Both the position numbers and the translations under genes were made by a program. The notes beneath the pieces were generated by a model. That model ran no database searches, was not told the origin of the DNA, and worked only from the letters and a program-made list of their open reading frames with translations. A stretch of 64,000 nucleotides of DNA from Roseomonas nitratireducens (lineage in GTDB: Bacteria > Pseudomonadota > Alphaproteobacteria > Acetobacterales > Acetobacteraceae), in NCBI RefSeq assembly GCF_017813355.1, contig NZ_JAGIYZ010000009.1:112842-176841 (forward strand), given 5' to 3'. This document shows positions 26,522 through 35,170 of the stretch, one piece after another. How positions within the stretch are numbered: position 1 is the stretch's first letter; each line of letters begins with the position of its first letter.

Positions 26522-27868
26522 ATGACCCCGCGAATCGTGATCCTTGGCCGGCCGAATGTCGGCAAGTCCACGCTGTTCAACCGCCTGGCGCAGCGGAAGA
26601 TCGCGATCGTCGACGACACGCCGGGCGTCACCCGGGACCGCAAGGAAGTGCCGGGCCGCATCGGCGGGCGGGACGTGCTGCTGGTGGATACGGCGGGGCT
26701 CGAGGAAGCGCCGCCCGACACCGTGGCCGGCCGGATGCGCGCGAGTTCCGAGGCGGCGCTGCGCGCGGCGGACCTCGTGCTGTTCGTCGTCGATGCGCGC
26801 GCGGGGCTGACGCCGGCCGACCGCGCCTTCGCCGCCTGGCTGCGCCGCGCCGACCTGCCTGTCCTGCTGATCGCGAACAAGGCCGAAGGCCGCGGCGGCG
26901 CGGCGGCGGCGATGGAGGCCTACGAGCTCGGCCTGGGCGACCCGATCGCGGTCAGCGCCGAGCACAATGAGGGCCTCGGCTCGCTGCACGAGGCGGTGGC
27001 CGAGGCGCTCGGCGAGGCACCCGAGGAGGAGGACGTGGGGGACGAGGACGATCCCGACCGTCCCCTCCGCCTTGCCATCGTCGGCCGCCCGAATGCGGGC
27101 AAGTCCACGCTGCTCAACGCGCTGCTCGGCGAGGAGCGGATGATCACCGGCCCCGAACCCGGGCTGACGCGCGATTCCGTCGCGGTGCAGTGGCAGGATG
27201 CCGTGGGCCGCATCCGGCTCGTGGACACGGCGGGGATGCGCAAGAAGGCGCGCATCGAGGAAAAGCTCGAGCAGATGTCCGTCGCCTCGACGCTCGGCGC
27301 GCTGAAGGAGGCGGAGGTCGTCATCCTCGTCGTCGACGCGCTGCTCGGCATGGACGAGCAGGACCTGCGCATCGCGCGGCTGGCCGAACGCGAGGGGCGC
27401 GCCGTCGTCATCGCCTTCAACAAATGGGACGCGGTCGAGGATCGGGCCGCGACGCGGCGCAAGCTCGACGACGTGCTGATGGCGTCCCTCGCGCAGCTGA
27501 AGGGCATCGCCGTGGTGCCGCTCGCCGCCCGCACCGGCCGCGGCGTCGACAAGCTGATGCCCGCGGTGCGGGCGACGCATGCGCTGTGGAACCGGCGCAT
27601 CGGCACGGGCGAGCTGAACCGCTGGTTCGAAGGCGCGCTGGCGCGCCACCCGCCGCCGGCGGTCGAGGGCCGGCGCATCAAGCTGCGCTACGCCACCATG
27701 CCGAAGGCGCGCCCGCCCACCATCGCCATCTTCGGGACGCGCGCCGAGGACCTGCCGGAGGATTATCGCCGCTACCTGGTGAATGCCTTCCGCGAGGCCT
27801 TCGACATGCCGGGCGTGCCGATCCGCCTGCAGCTGCGCGGCACCAAGAACCCCTACGCCGAGGCCTGA
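26522..27868 (+). CDS. der: Ribosome-assembly GTPase Der (EngA)
   Basis: This is a 448-residue double GTPase needed for 50S subunit maturation. G domain 1 has GRPNVGKSTLFNRL, DTPGVTRDRKE and DTAGLEE. G domain 2 (from about residue 180) has GRPNAGKSTLLNALLGEE, LTRDSVAVQW, DTAGMRKKARIEEKLEQMSV and NKWD. A C-terminal KH-like domain starts near LNRWFEGALARHPPP. The two domains are joined by an acidic linker. It follows bamB, as in many proteobacteria. Confidence 0.97.
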   Translation: MTPRIVILGRPNVGKSTLFNRLAQRKIAIVDDTPGVTRDRKEVPGRIGGRDVLLVDTAGLEEAPPDTVAGRMRASSEAALRAADLVLFVVDARAGLTPADRAFAAWLRRADLPVLLIANKAEGRGGAAAAMEAYELGLGDPIAVSAEHNEGLGSLHEAVAEALGEAPEEEDVGDEDDPDRPLRLAIVGRPNAGKSTLLNALLGEERMITGPEPGLTRDSVAVQWQDAVGRIRLVDTAGMRKKARIEEKLEQMSVASTLGALKEAEVVILVVDALLGMDEQDLRIARLAEREGRAVVIAFNKWDAVEDRAATRRKLDDVLMASLAQLKGIAVVPLAARTGRGVDKLMPAVRATHALWNRRIGTGELNRWFEGALARHPPPAVEGRRIKLRYATMPKARPPTIAIFGTRAEDLPEDYRRYLVNAFREAFDMPGVPIRLQLRGTKNPYAEA

Positions 27869-27925
27869 CGCCCCCCGCGCGGGGTTGGCCGCGCGGCCGG
27901 GACGGATTATCGTTCCGCCTTCGCG

Positions 27926-28885
27926 ATGTTCGGCACGGCAGGCATGGACGATCACCAGCAGGCGGACGCGGCCCCCGGGATAGCCGGGCGGCTCGCCGCG
28001 ATCGAGGAGCGGCTCGACCGGCTGGCGATCCGGCTCGAGGAATCGATCTCCTACTTCGCGCCGCGGATGAACCGCGTCACGGACAGCCAGACGATCTACC
28101 TCGGCGACAACACCGCGGTGACCTTCCTCGAGGACGGCACGCGGCTGATGGTCGACACGCGCAGCCTCGACATCGGCATCCACCTGCTCACGCTCGGGCA
28201 GTGGGAGCCGGCCTATACGGCGCTGTTCCGCAGGCTGGTGCGGCCGGGCGACACGGTGCTCGACCTCGGCGCGAATCTCGGCGTCTACACGATGCTCGCG
28301 GCGCGGCTGACCGGCCCCGGCGGGCGGGTGCACGCCTTCGAGCCGAACCCGCGGCTTGCGCATCTCGTCGACCTGTCCATCCGCATCAATGGCTGCGCGG
28401 GCTGGACACAGGTGCACCGGCTCGCCGCCTCCGACCGGCGCGGGGTGGCGCGGCTGTTCTTCACCGACGCCTATTCGGGCGGCGGGTCGCTCACCGGCAA
28501 TGCGGCGCAGCACGATGAGGCCGGGTCGGCGAAGGGCGCGGTCGATTGCGAGCTCATGCCGATCGACGAGCTGCTCGCCGACCCTGGATTCCGCGTCGAC
28601 GTCGTGAAGATGGACGTGGAAGGCCATGAGGGTCCGGCGCTGCGCGGCATGCGCGCGCTACTCGAACGCTCGCCCGGCGTCAGGATCATGATGGAATTCG
28701 GCCCGCAGATGATGCGCGGGTCCGGCATGCCGGCGCCGGAGGTGGTGGCGCTGCTCGAAGGCCTCGGCCTGTCCGCCTGGACGATCGGGGAGGATGGCGG
28801 CATCGCGCCGGTCGAGTGGAACGTGCTCGCCGAGACCACCGGCGGCCTGCAGAACATCCTCGTGGCGCGGGAGTCCCCCTTCTGA
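27926..28885 (+). CDS. FkbM family SAM methyltransferase
   Basis: This is a 319-residue class I methyltransferase. The SAM-binding motif DTVLDLGANLGVYTMLAARL begins near residue 109, followed by HAFEPNP. The FkbM-specific VDVVKMDVEGHEGPALRGMRALL lies in the C-terminal third. FkbM members O-methylate sugars, lipids or antibiotics. The first 45 residues (RLAAIEERLDRLAIRLEE) can form a short coiled coil. Its stop overlaps the probable CTG start of a sulfotransferase, suggesting a joint role in decorating a glycan. ATG 27944 is an alternative start. Confidence 0.88.
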   Translation: MFGTAGMDDHQQADAAPGIAGRLAAIEERLDRLAIRLEESISYFAPRMNRVTDSQTIYLGDNTAVTFLEDGTRLMVDTRSLDIGIHLLTLGQWEPAYTALFRRLVRPGDTVLDLGANLGVYTMLAARLTGPGGRVHAFEPNPRLAHLVDLSIRINGCAGWTQVHRLAASDRRGVARLFFTDAYSGGGSLTGNAAQHDEAGSAKGAVDCELMPIDELLADPGFRVDVVKMDVEGHEGPALRGMRALLERSPGVRIMMEFGPQMMRGSGMPAPEVVALLEGLGLSAWTIGEDGGIAPVEWNVLAETTGGLQNILVARESPF

Positions 28886-30105
28886 GCGAGTCCGTCAGCG
28901 CGGCGCCGGGGCGCCCGATCTTCTTCATCCACATCCCCAAGACCGGCGGTAACACCGTCGTCTCCCACATGCTGGCCTTCCTGCCGGTGCAGGAGGTGTT
29001 CCCCCCGCCGCCGCAGCTGACCCTTCTGGGGGAGGATTTCGCGACGGCGCGGGAAAGGCTCGACACCACCAGCTTCCTGCACGGGCATGTGCGCGTCTCC
29101 CTCGCCGGGCTGCTGCCGCTCGAGCGGCTGCGGCTCGTCACCTTCATCCGCCATCCGGTGCGGCTCGTCGCCTCGCACTACCTGTATTTCAGGCACATGC
29201 CGGACCTGCCGATGCACGCGCCGGCGAAGGCGCTCGGCATCGCCGACTTCCTGCGCGCCTATCCGCAATACGGGGTCAATCCGCAGGCGCGCTACCTCAA
29301 CATCGCGCTCGGCCAGCCGCGCCCGGTGGGAGACGAGGAAGCGCCCACCGCCGCGGTCAGCGCGCTGTCCCGCTTCGACTTCGTCGGCGTCACGGAGCGG
29401 ATGGGCGAAAGCCTCGCCGCCATGTCCGAGCATTACGGCCTGCCCTGCTTCGATGTCGGCCGCCAGAACGAGGGCAAGGCCTCCCGCGACGAGGTCGAGG
29501 CCTGCGAGGCCGTGCTGCGGCGCGACGAATTCCTCGCCCGCCTCGGCGCCGACCTGGTGCTGCGGCGGGAGGCGGAGGAAAGGCTGAACCGCTGGCGTGC
29601 CGAGCGGGACGTCGCGCGCGCCGCGGCCGCGCTGCTCGCCGGCCTCAAGGGCGCCGGCCCGATGCCCTGGACGCTGGTGCGCGAGGCCGATGCCGCCGTC
29701 ACCTTCCTCGATGGCTGGTACCCGCAGGGCTGGGTCGGCACGCCGCAGGATTCGGCCCGCTACTGGTGGAGCGCCGAAGCCGCCCGCCTGCTCGTCGCCT
29801 CGGCGAGCCCGGGGCCGCTGCGGATCTCGATCCAGGTGGTCGAGGCGCTGGGCTTCGACGCGGCGCGGATCCGCGTCACCGCCGGCGGCCGGGTCCTGCC
29901 GGTCGAGGCCGAGCTCGCCGAGCCCGGCATCCGCCTGACCTTCCGCATCGACGCGGCGCTGATGGCCGCGCGCGGGGGCGCGCTGGCCGTCTCCTTCATC
30001 GGTCCGCGCTCCTCGACCTTCGCCGAGCATGAGCCGGCGACGGGCGACCACCGCCGCCGCAGCTTCGCGATCCGCGAGGTGACGATCGCGCGCGAGACGG
30101 GCTGA
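28882..30105 (+). CDS. Sulfotransferase with C-terminal beta-rich domain (probable CTG start)
   Basis: This protein of about 407 residues starts with the PAPS-binding loop FFIHIPKTGGNTV (about 14-26). A 3'-phosphate segment TFIRHPVRLVASHY lies near 87-100. Family members move sulfate from PAPS to carbohydrates. Residues from about 260 (MPWTLVREADAAVTFLDGWYPQG) form a separate beta-rich domain, possibly carbohydrate-binding. The only ATG/GTG/TTG-type start before the motif is GTG 28816, inside FkbM. CTG 28882 overlaps the FkbM stop (CTGA) and has GGGAG 8 nt upstream, so I prefer it. Confidence 0.8.
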   Translation: MSESVSAAPGRPIFFIHIPKTGGNTVVSHMLAFLPVQEVFPPPPQLTLLGEDFATARERLDTTSFLHGHVRVSLAGLLPLERLRLVTFIRHPVRLVASHYLYFRHMPDLPMHAPAKALGIADFLRAYPQYGVNPQARYLNIALGQPRPVGDEEAPTAAVSALSRFDFVGVTERMGESLAAMSEHYGLPCFDVGRQNEGKASRDEVEACEAVLRRDEFLARLGADLVLRREAEERLNRWRAERDVARAAAALLAGLKGAGPMPWTLVREADAAVTFLDGWYPQGWVGTPQDSARYWWSAEAARLLVASASPGPLRISIQVVEALGFDAARIRVTAGGRVLPVEAELAEPGIRLTFRIDAALMAARGGALAVSFIGPRSSTFAEHEPATGDHRRRSFAIREVTIARETG

Positions 30106-30115
30106 CGCCGCCGCG

Positions 30116-31462
30116 TCAGCGGCCCGGCGGGCGGCGACGCAGCTGCACGTCCACGCTCGCGAACAGCGCCTCCCCCGCGGTGGCATGGGCGAAGAGCGCG
30201 AAGGCCTCCCCCGGCGCGACGTCCAGCGTGAAGCGCAGCACCGCGGGCGCGCCGGGCGGGGCGTTCATCTCGACCTGCGCGGCATGGGCGATGCGCGTCG
30301 TCGCCTCGGCCGCCGGGTCGCGCAGGAAGCCCTGCACCGCGACCGTCGCCGCGCCCGCATGGCGGGGCGAGGGCACGAGGACAAGCTGGACCTCCAGCAC
30401 CCCCTCCCCTGGCGTCACGAAGGCGGTCGCGAGAAGCGGCTCGCCGCCGGCCGGCACCGGCGTGTCCGCCCAGAGGTCGAGCACGTGCCGCGCCCGCGCC
30501 GCGCGCTGCGCGAAGGGGTTGAGGCGCACCCAGTCGCCGAAGCGTATCCGCCGCAGCAGCGCCTGCTGGCCTTCCACGCGCTGGCGCGTCTGCGGCAGGC
30601 CGTCCACCGTCACCGGCCTTGGCGTGCCTTCCGCCGCGCGCAGCAGGAACAGCACGGGCCCGGAGACGGTGCCGCCGAGTTCGCGCAGCGTCAGCCCCTG
30701 CAGGAGCGGATCGGCGGGGTCCTCGTGCAGCACGCTGGCGAGCGGGCGGGGATTGTTCTCGTGGAAGTCGGACAAGGCCATGCGCAGGACGGGCGCGGCC
30801 TGCAGCCCGGCTTCCTCGAACAGCCGCAGCAGGTGGGACGCGGCGAAGGCGTAGTTGCCGCGCGTCGGGCGGGAGGTGTCGCCGGGCACCACCTCCGTCG
30901 TCAGCGCATAGAGCCCCCCCGGCCTGAGGACGCGCCGAACCTCCTTCAGATGCGCCACGAAGTCCGGGTCGTCGCCGATATGCTCGAAGGCGGAGATCGA
31001 ATAGCAGAAGTCGAAGGACGCATCCGGGTAGCCGACTTGCCGCATGTCCATGTGGTGGACGGCGAGCCGCGCCGCGTCGAAGCCCTTCGGCGCCGATCCC
31101 AGCACGAAGGCGAGCGGGTCGTTGGTGCGCGCCACGTCCCAGGCCGTGCCGGCCTCATAGAGGTCGGTCGCGGTCAGCTGCGCGACGCGGGACGCGACCG
31201 CGAAGGTCAGGGGTTCCCGCCCGCTGCCGAAGGCGATGCCGCGCGCATCCGGGCGCAGGACGCCGGCTTCGGCCAGCGCGAGGAAGGCGGCCGCCATCTC
31301 CCATTGCCGCGGATGGACGCGCGGGCGGCGACCGAGCGCGCGGCGCACCACCATCAGGAAGCGCGGATCGGTCCAGTCCTCCGCATCGCAGAGCTTCTGC
31401 AGCCGCGGCCCGAGCGGGGGGCCGAGGGCGGCAAGGTCGGCAAGCAGCGTGTCCTGGGCCAT
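30116..31462 (-). CDS. SAM-dependent methyltransferase with C-terminal beta domain
   Basis: This is a 448-residue protein. The class I methyltransferase core has GIAFGSGREPLTFAVASRV as motif I. HHMDMRQVGYPDASFDFCYSISAFEHI and LKEVRRVLRPGGLYALTTE then give the post-core motifs. From about residue 330 a second, beta-rich part follows, with alternating short strands such as GVLEVQLVLVPSPR and VLRFTLDVAPGEAFALF. Its arrangement, catalytic domain plus beta domain, parallels the convergent sulfotransferase. Acceptor is unknown, and a surface glycan is a reasonable guess. ATG 31462 was chosen because upstream in-frame sequence is shadow of the divergent region. Confidence 0.78.
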   Translation of the reverse strand: MAQDTLLADLAALGPPLGPRLQKLCDAEDWTDPRFLMVVRRALGRRPRVHPRQWEMAAAFLALAEAGVLRPDARGIAFGSGREPLTFAVASRVAQLTATDLYEAGTAWDVARTNDPLAFVLGSAPKGFDAARLAVHHMDMRQVGYPDASFDFCYSISAFEHIGDDPDFVAHLKEVRRVLRPGGLYALTTEVVPGDTSRPTRGNYAFAASHLLRLFEEAGLQAAPVLRMALSDFHENNPRPLASVLHEDPADPLLQGLTLRELGGTVSGPVLFLLRAAEGTPRPVTVDGLPQTRQRVEGQQALLRRIRFGDWVRLNPFAQRAARARHVLDLWADTPVPAGGEPLLATAFVTPGEGVLEVQLVLVPSPRHAGAATVAVQGFLRDPAAEATTRIAHAAQVEMNAPPGAPAVLRFTLDVAPGEAFALFAHATAGEALFASVDVQLRRRPPGR

Positions 31463-31554
31463 GCATCGGTTCCGAAACGACCCGGCGATCATGCCGCTTC
31501 GTTGCGACCGCGCAAGCAGCGCCGCGGCGCCGGGCGTGCTATGCCGCGCGCGCC

Positions 31555-32355
31555 ATGAACGACATCCTCTTCGCGGTCTCGAAGATCCTCTGGTTCCCGG
31601 CCCGGCCGGGGCATTTCGCGCTGATCCTGGGCTTCCTGGGGCTCGCGCTGGTCTGGCGCGGGCGGCGCGGCGGGCGGTGGCTCGTGCTGCTCTCCCTCGG
31701 CTTCTTCGCCATGCTCGTGGCGACGCCGGTGAACCAGTGGATGCTGCTGCCGCTGGAGGACCGCTTCGCCCGCCCCGCGCCGCCACCCCCGCGCGTGGAC
31801 GGCATCATCGTGCTCGGCGGCGCGGTCGAGCAGAACATCACCGAGGCGCGCGGCATCCCGAGCCTGAACGGCGCGGCGGAACGCATGACGGAAGGCGTGA
31901 TCCTCGCGCGCCGTCATCCGGAGGCGCGGCTGGTCTTCACCGGCGGCCAGGGCTCCTTCGTCCATGGCGGCACGACCGAGGCCGATGTCGCGCGCCAGCT
32001 CTGGACCGCCATGGGCATCCCGCCCGAGCGCGTGGTCTACGAGGACGCCGCGCGCAACACGCATGAGAATGCCGTGCTGACGCACCGGCTGATCCAGCCC
32101 AAGCCCGGGGAGGTCTGGCTGCTGGTCACCTCGGCCTCGCACATGCCGCGCTCGATGGGCGTGTTCCGCGCCGCGGGCTGGCGGGAGATCGTCCCCTGGC
32201 CGGTCAACTACCGCACCGGACACAGCTGGCAGGCCTGGTACGACGCGCCCTTCCCCGAACGGCTCGGCCAGTTCGAATGGGCCTTCCGCGAATGGATCGG
32301 GCTTACGGCCTATTACCTGATGGGGCGGACGGAGTCCGTGCTGCCGGCGCCGTAG
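31555..32355 (+). CDS. YdcF/ElyC-like DUF218 membrane protein
   Basis: This is a 266-residue protein with two N-terminal hydrophobic helices (GHFALILGFLGLALVW and RWLVLLSLGFFAMLVATPV), followed by a DUF218 domain. Conserved family parts are VDGIIVLGGAV, EARLVFTGGQGS and ARNTHENAVLTHRLI, with SASHMPRSMGVFRAAGW. ElyC in this family affects peptidoglycan precursor lipid metabolism. The biochemical activity is unsettled for most members. Its 3' end overlaps the convergent mltG by 53 nt. Confidence 0.88.
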   Translation: MNDILFAVSKILWFPARPGHFALILGFLGLALVWRGRRGGRWLVLLSLGFFAMLVATPVNQWMLLPLEDRFARPAPPPPRVDGIIVLGGAVEQNITEARGIPSLNGAAERMTEGVILARRHPEARLVFTGGQGSFVHGGTTEADVARQLWTAMGIPPERVVYEDAARNTHENAVLTHRLIQPKPGEVWLLVTSASHMPRSMGVFRAAGWREIVPWPVNYRTGHSWQAWYDAPFPERLGQFEWAFREWIGLTAYYLMGRTESVLPAP

Positions 32356-33358
32356 CGCCGCGCTCGATCTCCCGCCAGCGGGCGACGTTGCGGTTGTGCT
32401 CTTCCAGCGTACGGGCGAAGGCGTGCCCGCCGCTGCCGTCGGCGACGAAGAAGATGAAGTCCGTCGCCTCCGGCCGCGTCGCGGCGGTCAGCGCGGCGCG
32501 GCCCGGGCTCGCGATCGGCCCGGGCGGCAAGCCGCGGATGCGGTAGGTGTTGAAGGGGTGGTCGCGGTCGAGGTCGGCGCGGCTGATCGGCCGGTCCATC
32601 GGCGCGCCGCCGGTCGCGGCATAGGCGACGGTCGGGTCGGATTGCAGCGGCATGTTGCGGCGGAGGCGGTTGACGAAGACGCCGGCCACCTTGCCGCGTT
32701 CCTCGGCGCGCGCCGTCTCGCGCTCGACGATGGAGGCGAGGATCAGCGCCTCCCGCGGGCTGGCGAGCGGCAGGCCCGGCGCGCGCGCGGCCCAGGCCTC
32801 GGAGAGCGCGCGCTCCATCGCCGCATCGGCGCGGCGGATGATGGCGGCCCGCGTCTCGCCGAACTCGAAGGCGTAGGTCTCGGGCAGCAACTCGCCCTCG
32901 CTGAAGGCGGGGATCTCCCCCGTCAGCCCCTCGGTGCGTTCCAGCAGGGCGCGGATCTGGTGGGCGGTAAGGCCTTCGGGGATGGTCAGGCGGCGCTGCA
33001 CCGGGCGCTCCTCGCGCAGGATGCGCAGCACATCGGCCAAGGGTAGGCCGGCGGGGAAGGCGAATTCAGCGGCGCGCAGCGGCCCGTCGCCGCGGGTCAG
33101 CCAGGCGGCGACCGCGAAGGCGCGCGGGTCCCGGATGACGCCGCGTTCGAGCAGCGTCGCGGCGATGCGCTCGGTCCCGCCGCGGGGGATGACGATCTGC
33201 ACGGCTTCGGCGAGCGGACCCGGCGCCGTGAAGACCCGCCACGCGGCATGCGCGCCCCATGCGGCGGCACCGAGGAGGGACAGAAGGACCGCGAGCGCAA
33301 CGAGAGCACCGCGCCGCCGCCGCCTTCGTGGCGCGGGCGGCGGCGCGGCCTCGCTCAT
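32303..33358 (-). CDS. mltG: Endolytic peptidoglycan transglycosylase MltG
   Basis: This 351-residue inner-membrane protein cleaves nascent glycan strands and so terminates their elongation. One transmembrane helix follows a basic N-terminus (RRRRRRGALVALAVLLSLLGAAAWG). The YceG/MltG domain contains ILASIVERETARAEE, where the catalytic glutamate lies. MPLQSDPTVAYAATG and HPFNTYRIRGLPPGPIASPG complete the substrate-binding cleft. It starts 13 bp after the fabF stop on the same strand, completing the usual acpP-fabF-mltG order, and overlaps ydcF by 53 nt. Confidence 0.95.
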   Translation of the reverse strand: MSEAAPPPAPRRRRRRGALVALAVLLSLLGAAAWGAHAAWRVFTAPGPLAEAVQIVIPRGGTERIAATLLERGVIRDPRAFAVAAWLTRGDGPLRAAEFAFPAGLPLADVLRILREERPVQRRLTIPEGLTAHQIRALLERTEGLTGEIPAFSEGELLPETYAFEFGETRAAIIRRADAAMERALSEAWAARAPGLPLASPREALILASIVERETARAEERGKVAGVFVNRLRRNMPLQSDPTVAYAATGGAPMDRPISRADLDRDHPFNTYRIRGLPPGPIASPGRAALTAATRPEATDFIFFVADGSGGHAFARTLEEHNRNVARWREIERGATAPAARTPSAPSGNRP

Positions 33359-33371
33359 GCGCCCCGGCGCG

Positions 33372-34655
33372 TCAGGGGGCGGCGCGGAAGACGATGCTGG
33401 CGTTCGTGCCGCCGAAGCCGAAGGAATTCGACAGGGCGACGTCGATCTTCCGGGGCTGGGCCTGCATCGCGACGCGGTCGATCGCGCTTTCGCGCGACGG
33501 CTTTTCCAGGTTCAGCGTCGGCGGGGCGACCTTGTCGCGGATCGCGAGGATGGAGAAGATTCCCTCCACCGCGCCCGCCGCGCCCAGCAGGTGGCCGACC
33601 GCGGACTTGGTCGACGACATGGCGAGGCCCTTGGCTGCATCGCCCCAGAGCCGCTCCACCGCTTCCAGTTCCAGGTCGTCGCCGAGCGGCGTCGAGGTGC
33701 CGTGCGCGTTGACGTACTGCACCTCCGCCGGGGTCACGTTGGCGGAGGCGAGCGCGGCCTTCATGGCGCGGAAGGCGCCTTCATGGCCCTCGGCCGGGGC
33801 GGTGATGTGGTAGGCGTCGCCCGACATGCCGTAGCCGATGACCTCGGCGTAGATCTTCGCGCCGCGCGCCTTGGCGTGCTCGTATTCCTCGAGCACCACG
33901 ACGCCCGCGCCCTCGCCCATCACGAAGCCGTCGCGGTTCTCGTCCCAGGGGCGGGAGGCCGCCGTGGGCGTGTCGTTGAAGCCGGTGGACAGCGCGCGCG
34001 CCGCGCAGAAGCCCGCGACGCCGAGTTCGCAGACCGCCGCTTCCGCGCCGCCCGCGACCATCACATCGGCATCGCCCAGCGCGATCAGGCGCGCCGCGTC
34101 GCCCAGCGCGTGCACGCCGGTGGCGCAGGCCGTCACCACGGAATGGTTCGGCCCCTTGAAGCCGTACTTGATGGAGACCTGGCCGGAGGCGAGGTTGATC
34201 AGCGCCGACGGGATGAAGAAGGGCGAGATACGCTTCGACTTGCCCTGCACGGCGAGCTGCGCCGCCTCATGGATCGTCTCGAGCCCGCCGATGCCCGAGC
34301 CGATCATCACGCCGGTGCGGCAGCGCGCCTCCTCCGCTTCCGGCCGCCAGCCGGAATCGGCCACCGCTTCCTCCGCCGCGACGAGCGCGAACTGGATGAA
34401 GCGGTCCATCTTCTTCTGGTCCTTGATCGGGATCCATTCGTTGATGTCGAGGCCGCCTTCCGCCTTCACGCCGACCGGGATCTGGCCGGCGATCTTGGCG
34501 GGCAGGGTCGTCGTGTCGAAGGACTGGATGGCGCGGATCCCGGATTCACCCGCGAGCATCCGCTTCCACACATGCTCGACACCGAGGCCGAGCGGGCAGG
34601 CGATGCCCATGCCGGTCACGACAACGCGTCGCGGCGAGAAACCGTTCTGGAACAC
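33372..34655 (-). CDS. fabF: 3-oxoacyl-ACP synthase II
   Basis: This 427-residue condensing enzyme elongates fatty acids by decarboxylative condensation of malonyl-ACP with acyl-ACP. The catalytic triad is C177 (VVTACATGVHAL), H318 (NAHGTSTPLGD) and H355 (KSAVGHLLGAAG). Length and spacing are typical. It follows acpP by 31 bp in the same operon, so carrier and enzyme are made together. Confidence 0.97.
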   Translation of the reverse strand: MFQNGFSPRRVVVTGMGIACPLGLGVEHVWKRMLAGESGIRAIQSFDTTTLPAKIAGQIPVGVKAEGGLDINEWIPIKDQKKMDRFIQFALVAAEEAVADSGWRPEAEEARCRTGVMIGSGIGGLETIHEAAQLAVQGKSKRISPFFIPSALINLASGQVSIKYGFKGPNHSVVTACATGVHALGDAARLIALGDADVMVAGGAEAAVCELGVAGFCAARALSTGFNDTPTAASRPWDENRDGFVMGEGAGVVVLEEYEHAKARGAKIYAEVIGYGMSGDAYHITAPAEGHEGAFRAMKAALASANVTPAEVQYVNAHGTSTPLGDDLELEAVERLWGDAAKGLAMSSTKSAVGHLLGAAGAVEGIFSILAIRDKVAPPTLNLEKPSRESAIDRVAMQAQPRKIDVALSNSFGFGGTNASIVFRAAP

Positions 34656-34686
34656 GCGCTCTACCCCTCCCCCAGCAACGCGGGCG

Positions 34687-34926
34687 TTACTCGCCCTTCT
34701 GCTTCTCGATGTACTCGATCGCGTCCTTCACCGTGGTGATCTTCTCGGCCGCGTCGTCCGGGATCTCCACGCCGAAGGCCTCCTCGAAGGCCATCACGAG
34801 TTCGACCGTGTCGAGGCTGTCGGCGCCCAGGTCGTCGATGAAGGAAGCTTCGGGCGTGACCTTCGCCTCCTCGACGCCGAGGTGCTCGACGACGATCTTC
34901 TTCACCTTCTCGGCGGTTTCGCTCAT
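34687..34926 (-). CDS. acpP: Acyl carrier protein
   Basis: This 79-residue acidic carrier holds growing fatty acids on a 4'-phosphopantetheine arm. The attachment serine is S37 in [19 protein letters not shown]. The whole four-helix pattern is standard for type II fatty acid synthesis. It is first gene of acpP-fabF-mltG. The region upstream carries a long imperfect hairpin at 35024-35058. A ribosome site (GGAGAG) stands before the ATG at 34926. Confidence 0.97.
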   Translation of the reverse strand: MSETAEKVKKIVVEHLGVEEAKVTPEASFIDDLGADSLDTVELVMAFEEAFGVEIPDDAAEKITTVKDAIEYIEKQKGE

Positions 34927-35023
34927 CGCGTGACTCTCTCCATTCTGCCGGGACCGTACCCGGGCCGATTCCCTTTGCCATCCGCCCGATGCGGCCGGAT
35001 TCGCGCCCCGGCCCCCAAGGGAG

Positions 35024-35058
35024 GGCCCCGGCGCTTAACATGGAAGCGCCGCGGGGCC
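35024..35058. promoter_or_regulatory. Bulged hairpin upstream of acpP
   Basis: GGCCCCG followed by GCGCTT (35024-35036) pairs with AAGCGC followed by C, the bulged GC and GGGGCC (35044-35058), around the loop AACATGG. The stem is about 13 bp with a 2-nt bulge. It sits in the 244-bp divergent gap between acpP and the ABC binding protein. It could be a leader structure of acpP, an operator or a roadblock. No T-run favours a terminator. Confidence 0.4.
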
Positions 35059-35170
35059 TAGGCGGTCCGGGGCGCCCTGGTCAAGGGCCGGCGGCGGCGG
35101 GCGCTTGCAACGACCGCCGGCGCGGCCTCATTTGATGCTCAATCACAACAGGTCAGGAGGCCCGAGACCC

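Noticed and set aside
28816..28881. N-terminal extension of the sulfotransferase from GTG 28816
   Set aside because: The extension reads as an Arg/Pro-rich shadow of FkbM codons; CTG 28882 with GGGAG upstream is a better start.
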